Part shown: positions 1 through 6,777 of the stretch, in pieces | Layout of the letters: each line of letters starts with the position of its first letter | Position numbering within the stretch: position 1 is the first letter of the stretch | Assembly: GCA_963966315.1 (NCBI GenBank) | Contig: CAWZYX010000036.1 | Location: 1-24,599, forward strand | DNA length: 24,599 nt | From: Winogradskyella_A sp963966315 | GTDB lineage: Bacteria; Bacteroidota; Bacteroidia; Flavobacteriales; Flavobacteriaceae | Reading direction: 5' to 3' | The notes under the pieces: model-generated | The model's input: only the letters and a program-made list of their open reading frames with translations | Database searches by the model: none | Told to the model about the DNA's origin: nothing | Program-made: the position numbers and the translations under genes

Positions 1-137
1 ACGCAAATTATACTTCCGGAGTTAATGGTTATAGGGTAGAAATTAAAGGTTTTGGGGATTGTTTTGGTACCGACGATTTTAAGGAAGGAACCACGGCCTT
101 TTTAGAAAAAAGAAAAGCCAGGTTTCCCGGGAAATAA
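1..137 (+). CDS. Enoyl-CoA hydratase/isomerase, C-terminal end only (gene starts before the window)
   Basis: Reading from base 3 gives the last 44 complete codons of a crotonase-family protein, ending in FLEKRKARFPGK and TAA at 135-137. The call rests on near-identity to the longer piece at 4979-5308, which carries the recognisable crotonase segment QLVGKGRAMEMIMTAG. Crotonases hydrate 2-enoyl-CoA in beta-oxidation. The catalytic Glu residues would lie upstream of the window, so activity cannot be judged. Over the shared C-terminus the two copies differ at about five residues (S/A, R/E, D/E, K/T, R/N) and at many silent positions, so they are diverged homologues and not a recent exact duplication. 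This copy is presumably the intact gene, but that is inference. Confidence 0.8.
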   Translation, partial: ANYTSGVNGYRVEIKGFGDCFGTDDFKEGTTAFLEKRKARFPGK

Positions 138-443
138 AACCAAATTACAAAGTCAATCACTCACAAAATGGTTTCAAATTACTGATGAAAATGAAATCTT
201 TTTAATAAAGATCTTGTATACAAGTGCAGATTGGTGTTTGGGAAATAACATTTAATTAGTCTTGTTGTTCATCGCTGATATAGATTTTTTGCATTAATTA
301 GAAAGTCTATCAGTTAAAAGTTTAAGGCCAGATCTATGTAAAAACACCTTGCTTATTTTGAGTGATTTGTACAATACTAGAAGACGAAATTTTAACAATA
401 AACTTATTTAAAAAAATTCAAAACCAAGAAAAAACCTACAAAA

Positions 444-460
444 TTACGGAAAAACCGTAA
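444..460. promoter_or_regulatory. Palindrome TTACGGAAAAACCGTAA, candidate operator
   Basis: Perfect 6-bp arms (TTACGG/CCGTAA) around AAAAA; the arms extend to 7 bp if A443 and T461 are counted. A 16/17 match lies at 22416-22432, upstream of another secreted-protein gene. It is 271 nt from the first ATG of the cassette, so it may control an unrecognised promoter. Operator function is inference. Confidence 0.4.
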
Positions 461-652
461 TGTGCTCATATTAAAAGCTTATAACTGTTAAAATTACTGT
501 TAAAATATCGTATTCGTAGGATGATGCATTGGATGGGGGGGGGAAAAAATGTAATTTTCTATTGTCTTTGAAGGTTTGGCCAATGTCTATTACAGCTGAA
601 CTTGATAAAGACAAAAATGCATTTATAGTCAACGTTGACTTTTTTTTACTTC

Positions 653-700
653 AAAATAGGCAAATAGGCAAATAGGCAAATAGACAAATAGACAAATAGA
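653..700. repeat. Octanucleotide tandem array, six units
   Basis: Six consecutive 8-bp units: three ending in AATAGG (the first begins AAAA instead of CAAA) followed by three copies of CAAATAGA. The array ends 31 nt before the ATG at 732. Short-unit arrays in this position can gain or lose units by slipped-strand mispairing and so change promoter or leader spacing. The switch from G to A in the last three units shows stepwise unit duplication. Confidence 0.85.
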
Positions 701-731
701 CGTTAAATAATATTAACTTAAATTATTTGAA

Positions 732-1046
732 ATGAAAAAATTATTTTCAGCCTTATTTTTTTTGCTTATTGGTTCTTATGCCTTTTCATCCAACGGCATA
801 AAGCAGCTAAGTTTTAATTATGCGGAGGCAACGGGAATTATAGAAAAAAGTTATTATGAAGGGTCTTCAACAGTAAATATTGAAGACGAAAATTTTATCT
901 GGTTTGACCATTGTACCATTAGAGTTGAGAAAATTGACTCAGACGGTAACGTGACCGATTCGGTAGAAGTGACTAACTACGAAGGAGATTGTGAAGCTGC
1001 AAAGCGTGCTGCATTCAGAATACTTGGAATAATTACACCTATTTAA
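732..1046 (+). CDS. Small secreted protein A with one Cys pair (unknown family)
   Basis: 104 residues. An N-terminal signal peptide is clear: MKK, then a hydrophobic core LFSALFFLLIGSYAF, with cleavage probably near residues 19-22 (SSNG). The mature part is about 83 residues, acidic, with only two Cys (in DHCTIRVEKI and GDCEAAKRA) 25 residues apart. They probably form one disulfide linking a beta strand to a C-terminal helix. The following gene encodes a protein with the same plan (signal peptide, Cys, SDG turn, Cys, terminal helix), so the two look like diverged tandem paralogues. They are 25 nt apart and probably co-transcribed. I do not recognise the family. A periplasmic or exported role linked to the downstream receptor is inferred from position only. 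Confidence 0.75.
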   Translation: MKKLFSALFFLLIGSYAFSSNGIKQLSFNYAEATGIIEKSYYEGSSTVNIEDENFIWFDHCTIRVEKIDSDGNVTDSVEVTNYEGDCEAAKRAAFRILGIITPI

Positions 1047-1071
1047 TTAATTAAACCATAAAATATTAAAT

Positions 1072-1362
1072 ATGAAAAATATAATAATTGTACTGTTATT
1101 TTTGTTTACAACGACAAATTTACTTGCTGTAAATGTAGCATTTGAAGAGAGTCTAATCGAATCGTCTACAGAATCTATAAATCATCAACTTATTAATGAG
1201 TTGAACTTGCATAATGATTTTGAGCCAAATTGTATCATTGATATAGAAATTGTCAATAGTGATGGAGAAAAAACCGCCCATATTCATGTAGAAGCAACTG
1301 TTGAGTCTCATGAAGAGTGTGATACTTTAAGAAGAGCTATTTTGGATATGGCAACTGAATAA
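1072..1362 (+). CDS. Small secreted protein B with one Cys pair, paralogue of the preceding gene
   Basis: 96 residues. The signal peptide is MKN plus the hydrophobic run IIIVLLFLFTTTNLLA, with cleavage near residue 20. The mature chain is acidic. It carries two Cys, in PNCIIDIEIVNSDGEK and EECDTLRRAI, 28 residues apart, matching the two Cys, the SDG turn and the helical C-terminus of the 732-1046 product. Overall identity between the two is low, so paralogy rests on the shared order of features. A strong terminator-type hairpin begins 13 nt after the stop, which would end or attenuate transcription before the GLPGLI gene. Function unknown. Possibilities include a secreted ligand or toxin, or a partner of the downstream receptor; none is shown by sequence. 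Confidence 0.75.
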   Translation: MKNIIIVLLFLFTTTNLLAVNVAFEESLIESSTESINHQLINELNLHNDFEPNCIIDIEIVNSDGEKTAHIHVEATVESHEECDTLRRAILDMATE

Positions 1363-1374
1363 TAATACTTTGTT

Positions 1375-1417
1375 AGAGATAAAAAAAGACCATATTTTTT
1401 GGTCTTTTTTTATCTCT
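1375..1417 (+). terminator. Long perfect hairpin terminator/attenuator between the small-protein genes and the GLPGLI gene
   Basis: Two 18-bp arms, AGAGATAAAAAAAGACCA (1375-1392) and its exact reverse complement (1400-1417), enclose a 7-nt loop. The arms carry A7 and T7 runs, so it could work in either direction. It ends 18 nt before the GLPGLI start codon. Either transcription stops here and the receptor genes have their own start, or read-through gives lower receptor expression. Confidence 0.85.
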
Positions 1418-1435
1418 TTACTAATGATTTGTACT

Positions 1436-2212
1436 ATGAAAAAAATAATTAATTGCATTTTGTTTCTTTCATTTTCCTGTTTGTTGATTAATGCCCAAGA
1501 AACTATTAACACCATTAAGGTTGAATATGATCTAATTCTAAATACTGATTTTCCGGTTCAAAAAAAAGGCGAATTAATTATAAGTAATAAATTAAATCAA
1601 TCCATCTTTTATGAGGTTTTAGAAAACAAAGAAAATAAGATTATCGAAGAAGATGGTAAAATTAGAGTTATAGTTAGTGATAAGAACGTTCGGTTCAATC
1701 ATACCGACTTTAATAAGAATATTCTAATATCTTCTGAATCTGCTTCAAACGACGAATTTAACGTAACTGAGCCTATTCCGAGCTTTCAATGGAAGTTACA
1801 AGATTCAACGAAGATAATTGGAAATTTTGAATGCAAATTGGCTACATCGTCTTTTAGAGGACGTAACTATTTTGCATGGTATACTGAAAATTATCCTCTA
1901 AAATTTGGACCATGGAAATTCAATGGACTACCTGGGTTAATAGTTAATGCATATGATGATTCTAGACGCTATATTTGGAGTTTAACTGGCTTAAAAACAG
2001 ACTCTATTCCTTTTAATAAATATTTGGCGAGTGTTGAGAATAAACTAGATACACTCTCAATTGAAGAATTTGTTCAGAAAAAATACGGATCAGATTTGAA
2101 TGCACGTTTAATATCTAAACTGCCACGAAACACTTCATTTAAAGTTAGTCAAACAATCCGCAATGGTAAAGAAATAAGATTTGAATGGGAAGAAGAGGAT
2201 CAAAAAGATTAG
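1436..2212 (+). CDS. GLPGLI family protein
   Basis: 258 residues from ATG 1436. The open frame extends back to about 1370, but those codons fall in the terminator hairpin, and a clean signal peptide (MKKIINCILFLSFSCLLINA, cleaved before QETIN) starts at 1436. The family signature is at residues 164-169, in the context KFNGLPGLIVNAYDD, preceded by the usual AWYTENYPLKFGPWK. These envelope proteins of Bacteroidota have no firmly assigned reaction. They often lie next to TonB-dependent receptors, as here, where the receptor start overlaps this gene by 28 nt and translational coupling is likely. Length is normal for the family. The product is probably periplasmic or outer-membrane associated and serves the neighbouring receptor; that is inference. 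Confidence 0.92.
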   Translation: MKKIINCILFLSFSCLLINAQETINTIKVEYDLILNTDFPVQKKGELIISNKLNQSIFYEVLENKENKIIEEDGKIRVIVSDKNVRFNHTDFNKNILISSESASNDEFNVTEPIPSFQWKLQDSTKIIGNFECKLATSSFRGRNYFAWYTENYPLKFGPWKFNGLPGLIVNAYDDSRRYIWSLTGLKTDSIPFNKYLASVENKLDTLSIEEFVQKKYGSDLNARLISKLPRNTSFKVSQTIRNGKEIRFEWEEEDQKD

Positions 2213-4866
2213 TTTTTCTTTTTTTCTGTGCTTTCATTCAACTTCATAATGTTTGTCTCTCTCAAGTTGTAATTAATGGTAATGTCAGTAATTCAGATGG
2301 AACTCTGAACTCTGTTAGAGTTATTTTAAAGGATGGTAATTCAGAATCTACTTTCGCTTATACCTTTACGGATGAGAACGGCAATTATCAATTAAAGGTA
2401 GGTAAATTAGAGGGTAACTATATCCTGATCTTTTCGTCATTAGGTTATGAGTCAAAAACGATTCAAATTTCTCTCCATCCGAGAAAACCAGAGATTAACA
2501 TTAATGTCGAGCTCAATGAAAAGCCCATGAAATTGGATGAAATAGTTATCCAAACTGAAAAGCCAATTTCTATAAGAAACGACACTATCACCTTTAATAC
2601 TAAATATTTTGTTGACGGAACAGAACAAACTGTCGAGCAATTATTAAAAAACATTCCAGGAATTAATGTAGGACCCGAAGGAACCATTAAAGTTGGCAAT
2701 CAAGAAATTGAGAAGTTGTTGGTTGATGGAGATGACTTTTTTAACAGAGGGTATAAAATTTTATCGAAGAATATGCCTGCATATCCAATTGAAGAAGTTG
2801 AAGTGCTGAAGAACTACTCAAATAATAGACTATTAAAAGGAATTGAGGAGAGTAATAAAGTTGCCTTGAACCTAAAGCTTAACGAAAAATCCAAACGAAT
2901 TTGGTTTGGGAATATTGAAGCCGCTTTTGGTCCCGTTGATTTCTATAATTTCAAAGGCAATTTGATGAATTTCGGAAAACAAAACAAATACTATCTTTTG
3001 ACGAACGTCAATAATATTGGTTACGATGCAACTGGCGATTTAAATAGCATAATTAGACCTAATCGCCTTAATTCTCCAGCTAGCCTTGGTGACAATCAAA
3101 GTGTAAGATCTTTATTAAATTTATCTCTAAACCAACTAAATTTTCAACAGAGTAGAACTAATTTCAACGATGCAGAACTGTTATCTTTAAATTCAATATT
3201 TAATCCCACTGAAAAACTCAAAATTAAAGTTCTTAGTTTTTTTAATTGGGATGAATCCAGTTTCTTCAGAAACAGGGTTGATATAGTAGATACAAATGAC
3301 GCCAATTTCGTCAACACGGAAATGTATGAACTTGAAAATAAAAAACAAATAGCATTCGGAAAATTGGATTTAACTTATAATATCTCAAATTCTAAAATGT
3401 TAGAAGCTACTACCAAATACAATTACAATAATTTTAATGATGACTCTAATTTAGTTTTTAATGGAAATTCTACGACAGAAAGTTTAGAACACAATAACGT
3501 TCTTTTTGACCAAAAAATGGCTTATTCTAACAAATTCAAGGACAAAAAAGTATTTTTAATATCTGGAAGATATATATATGAAAAACATCCTCAGATTTAT
3601 AAGTTAAATGAGTTTTTCTTTACGGATTTATTTCCAGATCTCGAGGAAGCCAACAATGTGTCTCAACAGAGCATTAACCAAATGCAATTTGCAGGAATAA
3701 ATGCTCATTTGTTAGATAGAAAGGAAAACGGACATTTGTTGGAGATCCAATTAGGCAATGAATTTAGAAAAGATAGATTACAAACAACATTTTCAATTTT
3801 AGAGGATGATATAATTTTAGATAATCCAAATGGCTATCAAAACCTCACTAATTATCAAGTCAATAATCTTTACTTCAAGAGTAAATATCGATTAGAAATC
3901 AGTTCTTTAGGAATAACAGGTAAATTAGATTTACATCAATTTTACAACGAATTAGAAAATACAAATTACACAAGTATCCAGAATCCTTTTTTTGTTAATC
4001 CAAGTTTAGGTTTTGATTGGAAAATAAATGATAGAAACAAAATTATCACTACTTATTCATTTAATACATCGAACGCAGGAGTAGTTGATGTATTTAGTGA
4101 TTTCGTGTTAACTGGGTATCGTTCCTTTTTAAAAGGGACAAATGGTTTTAATCAATTAGATTCATCAAGTATTATTTTCAACTATCAACTAGGTGATTGG
4201 AGCGATCGCTTTTTTGCAACTGCGTTCGTTTTATATAGTAAAAACCATGATTTTCTTTCAACAAACACGATTTTAAGTCAGAATTTTGTTCAAGTGGAAA
4301 AGATTTTAATTAAGGACAGAGAGTTTATAAATATCAACTCTAAACTCGATTACTATCTGAAATTCATTACGACTAATTTAAAACTGGACTTAGGTTATAC
4401 AAGAGCTGAATTTAAGAATATTGTAAATGATTCAAATTTACGAAAAGTCACGTCAGTTAACTTCAATTATGGATTTGAATTAAGATCCGGACTTAATGGT
4501 GTGTTTAATTTCCATCTCGGGACCAAGTGGAAATCGACTGAAGTTCAGACCACTACTAATAATTCATTTACTGATAATATCAGCTTTATAGATTTGTCGT
4601 TTATCTTTAACAAGAAATTTGATATTCAAGTGCAATCAGAACGCTATTATTTTGGAAATTTAATAAATGACAACAAATATTACTTTTTAGATCTAGAGGC
4701 AAGATATAGGTTGCTAGAAGACAAATTGATATTGGGAATAAATGGTAAGAATCTTTTCAATACTGAAAGTTTTAGGAATGTTGCGATAAGTGATATTGGA
4801 AGATCAACTTCTGAATATAGATTATTACCAAGATTTGTGCTACTTGAAATAGAGTATAGGTTTTGA
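2185..4866 (+). CDS. TonB-dependent outer-membrane receptor with N-terminal carboxypeptidase-regulatory-like domain
   Basis: 893 residues. Signal peptide is at about 1-27 (RLVFLFFCAFIQL, ending CLSQ). Residues about 28-112 form a CarboxypepD_reg-like beta-sandwich (VVINGNVSNSDGTLNSVRV ... SSLGYESKTI). Residues about 118-232 resemble a plug domain (DEIVIQ, then QLLKNIPGINVGPEG and LLVDGDDFF). The rest, about 240-893, is rich in alternating strands with aromatic girdles and ends in LLEIEYRF, the terminal-Phe signature of outer-membrane barrels. Such receptors import or bind a ligand using TonB energy. The GLPGLI pairing suggests a peptide or other non-sugar substrate, and no SusD partner is present. 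The start overlaps the GLPGLI gene by 28 nt. I see no extracytoplasmic sigma or anti-sigma gene beside it. The ligand is unknown. Confidence 0.92.
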   Translation: MGRRGSKRLVFLFFCAFIQLHNVCLSQVVINGNVSNSDGTLNSVRVILKDGNSESTFAYTFTDENGNYQLKVGKLEGNYILIFSSLGYESKTIQISLHPRKPEININVELNEKPMKLDEIVIQTEKPISIRNDTITFNTKYFVDGTEQTVEQLLKNIPGINVGPEGTIKVGNQEIEKLLVDGDDFFNRGYKILSKNMPAYPIEEVEVLKNYSNNRLLKGIEESNKVALNLKLNEKSKRIWFGNIEAAFGPVDFYNFKGNLMNFGKQNKYYLLTNVNNIGYDATGDLNSIIRPNRLNSPASLGDNQSVRSLLNLSLNQLNFQQSRTNFNDAELLSLNSIFNPTEKLKIKVLSFFNWDESSFFRNRVDIVDTNDANFVNTEMYELENKKQIAFGKLDLTYNISNSKMLEATTKYNYNNFNDDSNLVFNGNSTTESLEHNNVLFDQKMAYSNKFKDKKVFLISGRYIYEKHPQIYKLNEFFFTDLFPDLEEANNVSQQSINQMQFAGINAHLLDRKENGHLLEIQLGNEFRKDRLQTTFSILEDDIILDNPNGYQNLTNYQVNNLYFKSKYRLEISSLGITGKLDLHQFYNELENTNYTSIQNPFFVNPSLGFDWKINDRNKIITTYSFNTSNAGVVDVFSDFVLTGYRSFLKGTNGFNQLDSSSIIFNYQLGDWSDRFFATAFVLYSKNHDFLSTNTILSQNFVQVEKILIKDREFININSKLDYYLKFITTNLKLDLGYTRAEFKNIVNDSNLRKVTSVNFNYGFELRSGLNGVFNFHLGTKWKSTEVQTTTNNSFTDNISFIDLSFIFNKKFDIQVQSERYYFGNLINDNKYYFLDLEARYRLLEDKLILGINGKNLFNTESFRNVAISDIGRSTSEYRLLPRFVLLEIEYRF

Positions 4867-4934
4867 AGATGGTGTTTACTTACGAATTATTAAACAGATC
4901 TATCTATTCTATAGTATAAATTATTTTAACTAGA

Positions 4935-4951
4935 CGTTTAATAATTAAACG
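4935..4951. repeat. 17-bp palindrome between the receptor gene and the truncated hydratase
   Basis: CGTTTAATAATTAAACG has 8-bp perfect arms around one A. It sits at the right edge of the cassette, about 28 nt before the hydratase homology resumes. There is no T-run to make a standard terminator. The left-hand sequence TAGACGTT...AATAAT resembles bases at 697-711, just after the octanucleotide array; this may be chance. Confidence 0.5.
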
Positions 4952-4978
4952 CCTTAGTCTTGCAGTATAAGCTCATTT

Positions 4979-5308
4979 CAATTGGTTGGAAAAGGACGCG
5001 CCATGGAGATGATCATGACTGCAGGGATGATTGATGCCAATCAGGCACTTCAATACGGATTGGTTAACCATGTAAAGGCTCAGGAAGAACTGCTCGAGGC
5101 CTGTTATGAAATAGCACAGAAGATCATGAAGAATTCATCGGTTGCCATTGGTAAAGCAATTGAAGCTGTCAACGCTAACTACACGGCTGGGGTTAACGGT
5201 TATGAAGTAGAAATTAAAGGGTTTGGGGATTGTTTTGGGACAGAAGATTTTACAGAAGGAACCACTGCTTTTCTAGAGAAGCGCAAGGCAAATTTTCCCG
5301 GAAAGTAA
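4979..5308 (+). pseudogene. 5'-truncated enoyl-CoA hydratase gene remnant
   Basis: Codons from 4979 encode about 109 residues (QLVGKGRAMEMIMTAG ... FLEKRKANFPGK) equal to the C-terminal 40% or so of a crotonase. The frame is open back to 4958, but those residues (SCSISSF) do not look like the family, so homology starts abruptly. The oxyanion-hole region and catalytic Glu residues are missing. A TTG at 4982 could start translation, but the product would lack an active site. Its last 45 or so codons match the end of the gene at 1-137, with about five residue changes. It is contiguous with the ordinary chromosome to the right and probably marks the right junction of an inserted segment. Confidence 0.85.
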
Positions 5309-5359
5309 AAACTACATTCTGTAGCCACGAGCTCCCATCTTTTCCTGTAACTTGTTTAA

Positions 5360-6433
5360 GTGAACGAAGCACATAAAATAAAGGGAAGAGGAGCTCAGAT
5401 CAACACCAAAAACCGGTTCGACAGACTTGTGCATGAGAGACGTGACGATTTCTTAAACTACTGTGCGCGATCCGGTGATGTTCCTGATCAACAAAAAACA
5501 ACGTATCTTTCTGTTCACCCAAAAACCATTGTAAACAAGGTAAAGAGCCCTGACGTTGGCATGAGTTACTCCCTTAATCCTTATCAGGGGTGTGAACACG
5601 GTTGTGTGTATTGCTATGCAAGAAATTCCCATGAATATTGGGGATACTCGGCTGGTTTGGAGTTTGAAAAGCAAATACTGATTAAAAAAAATGCTCATAA
5701 ACTGTTAGAGGACCACATCACCAGAATATCATGGCGGCCCGAACCGATTGTGCTATCAGGGAATACAGACTGTTACCAGCCGGCTGAACGAACCTTTAAG
5801 CTCACAAGAAAATGTCTGGAAGTATTTTTAAAATACAGACATCCGGTTGCTATTATTACCAAAAATGCATTGATATTAAGAGATCTGGATTTGTTAAAAT
5901 CTTTGGCGAGGCATCATCTGGTACTTGTGAACTTGTCTATAACTACCTTAAGTGAAGAAACCAGACGCATGATGGAACCGCGAACTGCGAGCGTCTCCCG
6001 ACGATTAAAAACCATCAAATCTTTAAGTGATAACGGAATCCCTGTTCGTGTCATGCTAGCTCCAATTATTCCAGGTATCAACAGCCATGAGATTCTTAAA
6101 ACGGCCAAGCTAGTCTCCGAGCATGGTGCTCTGGATATTTCCCATACAATCGTACGTCTGAATGGGGCTGTGGGAGAAATATTTGCAGACTGGGTTCATA
6201 AAACTTTTCCCGATAAAGCCGCAAAAATCCTTAATCAAATAAAATCCTGTCACAACAACTCACTAAACGATTCCAGATTTGGCCTAAGAATGAAGGGAGA
6301 GGGGCCTATCGCCAGTCAAATAAATCACTTGATGGCATTGGCCAAAAGGCGCTATTTTAGAGACAAGGTTTTACCACATCTATCGAGGGACGAGTTTAAT
6401 TCCTGTCCTACTGGGCAATTGCGTTTGTTTTAA
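5360..6433 (+). CDS. PA0069-family radical SAM protein (SplB-like)
   Basis: 357 residues from GTG 5360. The [4Fe-4S]/SAM-binding cysteines are C78, C82 and C85 in NPYQGCEHGCVYCYAR. IVLSGNTDCYQPAER and VMLAPIIPGINS are also typical of this branch of the radical SAM superfamily, which is annotated as PA0069 family and resembles the spore photoproduct lyase fold. The opening IKGRGAQINTKNRFDR is characteristic and supports the GTG start. The reaction of the family is not established; a nucleic-acid repair-like role is only suggested by the relationship. It lies 51 nt after the hydratase remnant on the same strand and is followed by a strong terminator. Confidence 0.9.
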   Translation: MNEAHKIKGRGAQINTKNRFDRLVHERRDDFLNYCARSGDVPDQQKTTYLSVHPKTIVNKVKSPDVGMSYSLNPYQGCEHGCVYCYARNSHEYWGYSAGLEFEKQILIKKNAHKLLEDHITRISWRPEPIVLSGNTDCYQPAERTFKLTRKCLEVFLKYRHPVAIITKNALILRDLDLLKSLARHHLVLVNLSITTLSEETRRMMEPRTASVSRRLKTIKSLSDNGIPVRVMLAPIIPGINSHEILKTAKLVSEHGALDISHTIVRLNGAVGEIFADWVHKTFPDKAAKILNQIKSCHNNSLNDSRFGLRMKGEGPIASQINHLMALAKRRYFRDKVLPHLSRDEFNSCPTGQLRLF

Positions 6434-6436
6434 ATA

Positions 6437-6461
6437 AAAATGGGCCTTAAAGGCCCATTTT
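6437..6461. terminator. Bidirectional rho-independent terminator
   Basis: The AAAATGGGCCTT and AAGGCCCATTTT arms form a GC-rich stem with A- and T-flanks, 3 nt after the radical SAM stop. It also lies just past the stop of the minus-strand gene at 6480, so it can serve both. Confidence 0.85.
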
Positions 6462-6479
6462 AGTCAGTTAGGTAAGTGT

Positions 6480-6650
6480 TTAACCAACCGTAATTTTTAT
6501 TTGTTTGTTATGCTTATCTGATTTCATAGAAGCCCATTGCACGATTTTGTGCGTTAGATAAAAAGGACTTCCAATGATCAATATCATTACAAAGAACGGA
6601 TTCTTAAGTAATTCTAATGATTCACTATTAATTTGTTTCTTGGTTTCCAT
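6480..6650 (-). CDS. Small single-pass membrane protein, hypothetical
   Basis: 56 residues if started at ATG 6650 (METKKQINSESLELLKNPFF...). Two further in-frame ATGs upstream, at 6656 and 6674, are possible. A hydrophobic segment, FFVMILIIGSPFYLTHKIVQW (about residues 19-39), is followed by a basic tail, KSDKHNKQIKITVG. A frame on the opposite strand (6574-6756) is mostly a mirror of this one and looks less protein-like. It ends convergently on the terminator after the radical SAM gene. I do not recognise it. Reality as a gene is moderately likely because of the coherent amphipathic-plus-membrane plan. Confidence 0.5.
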   Translation of the reverse strand: METKKQINSESLELLKNPFFVMILIIGSPFYLTHKIVQWASMKSDKHNKQIKITVG

Positions 6651-6777
6651 AATCATTGAAATTGATGTATGCATCTTATTTGGGGGTTTGCAACAGAAGG
6701 ACAGACCATTAAACTGGAAGGTGGGCCCGAAGACCCACATCATCCATCGCAAATAAAATTAACTAAATTAACTAAAC

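Larger units (their letters stand above)
138..731. other. 594-nt A+T-rich non-coding stretch at the head of the cassette
   Basis: I see no convincing gene. It holds the palindrome TTACGGAAAAACCGTAA (444-460), a 12-bp tandem duplication beginning ACTGTTAAAAT (484-507), a G9A6 homopolymer run (535-549), a T8 run (640-647) and six 8-bp tandem repeats (653-700). A short open frame from about 520 to 675 crosses the G-run and would encode roughly 50 residues. Its start context is poor and I do not call it. No clean TAnnTTTG promoter box was found close to the first gene. Confidence 0.6.

Noticed and set aside
583..675. Open frame MSITAELDKDKNAFIVNVDF... as a small gene
   Set aside because: Only about 30 codons; the frame ends in the repeat array, with no ribosome site or known family. 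Kept only as part of the G-tract observation.
653..700. Short regular repeats as a CRISPR array
   Set aside because: Units are 8 bp and directly tandem with no unique spacers, and no cas genes are present.
1370..1435. Upstream extension of the GLPGLI gene
   Set aside because: It would place a terminator hairpin inside the coding region and bury the signal peptide.
1327..1515. 62-codon minus-strand frame
   Set aside because: It lies across the terminator hairpin and the real GLPGLI start; low-complexity Lys/Ile content from A+T-rich DNA.
2452..2699. Two minus-strand frames inside the receptor gene
   Set aside because: Antisense shadows of a well-supported TonB receptor frame.
138..4978. Cassette as an insertion sequence or phage
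   Set aside because: No transposase, integrase, terminal inverted repeats or phage genes are visible; only gene-end duplication supports mobility.
6574..6756. 60-codon plus-strand frame MINIITKNGF...
   Set aside because: Mostly antisense to the 6480-6650 frame, which has a cleaner membrane-protein plan and a terminator at the right place. I cannot fully exclude either.
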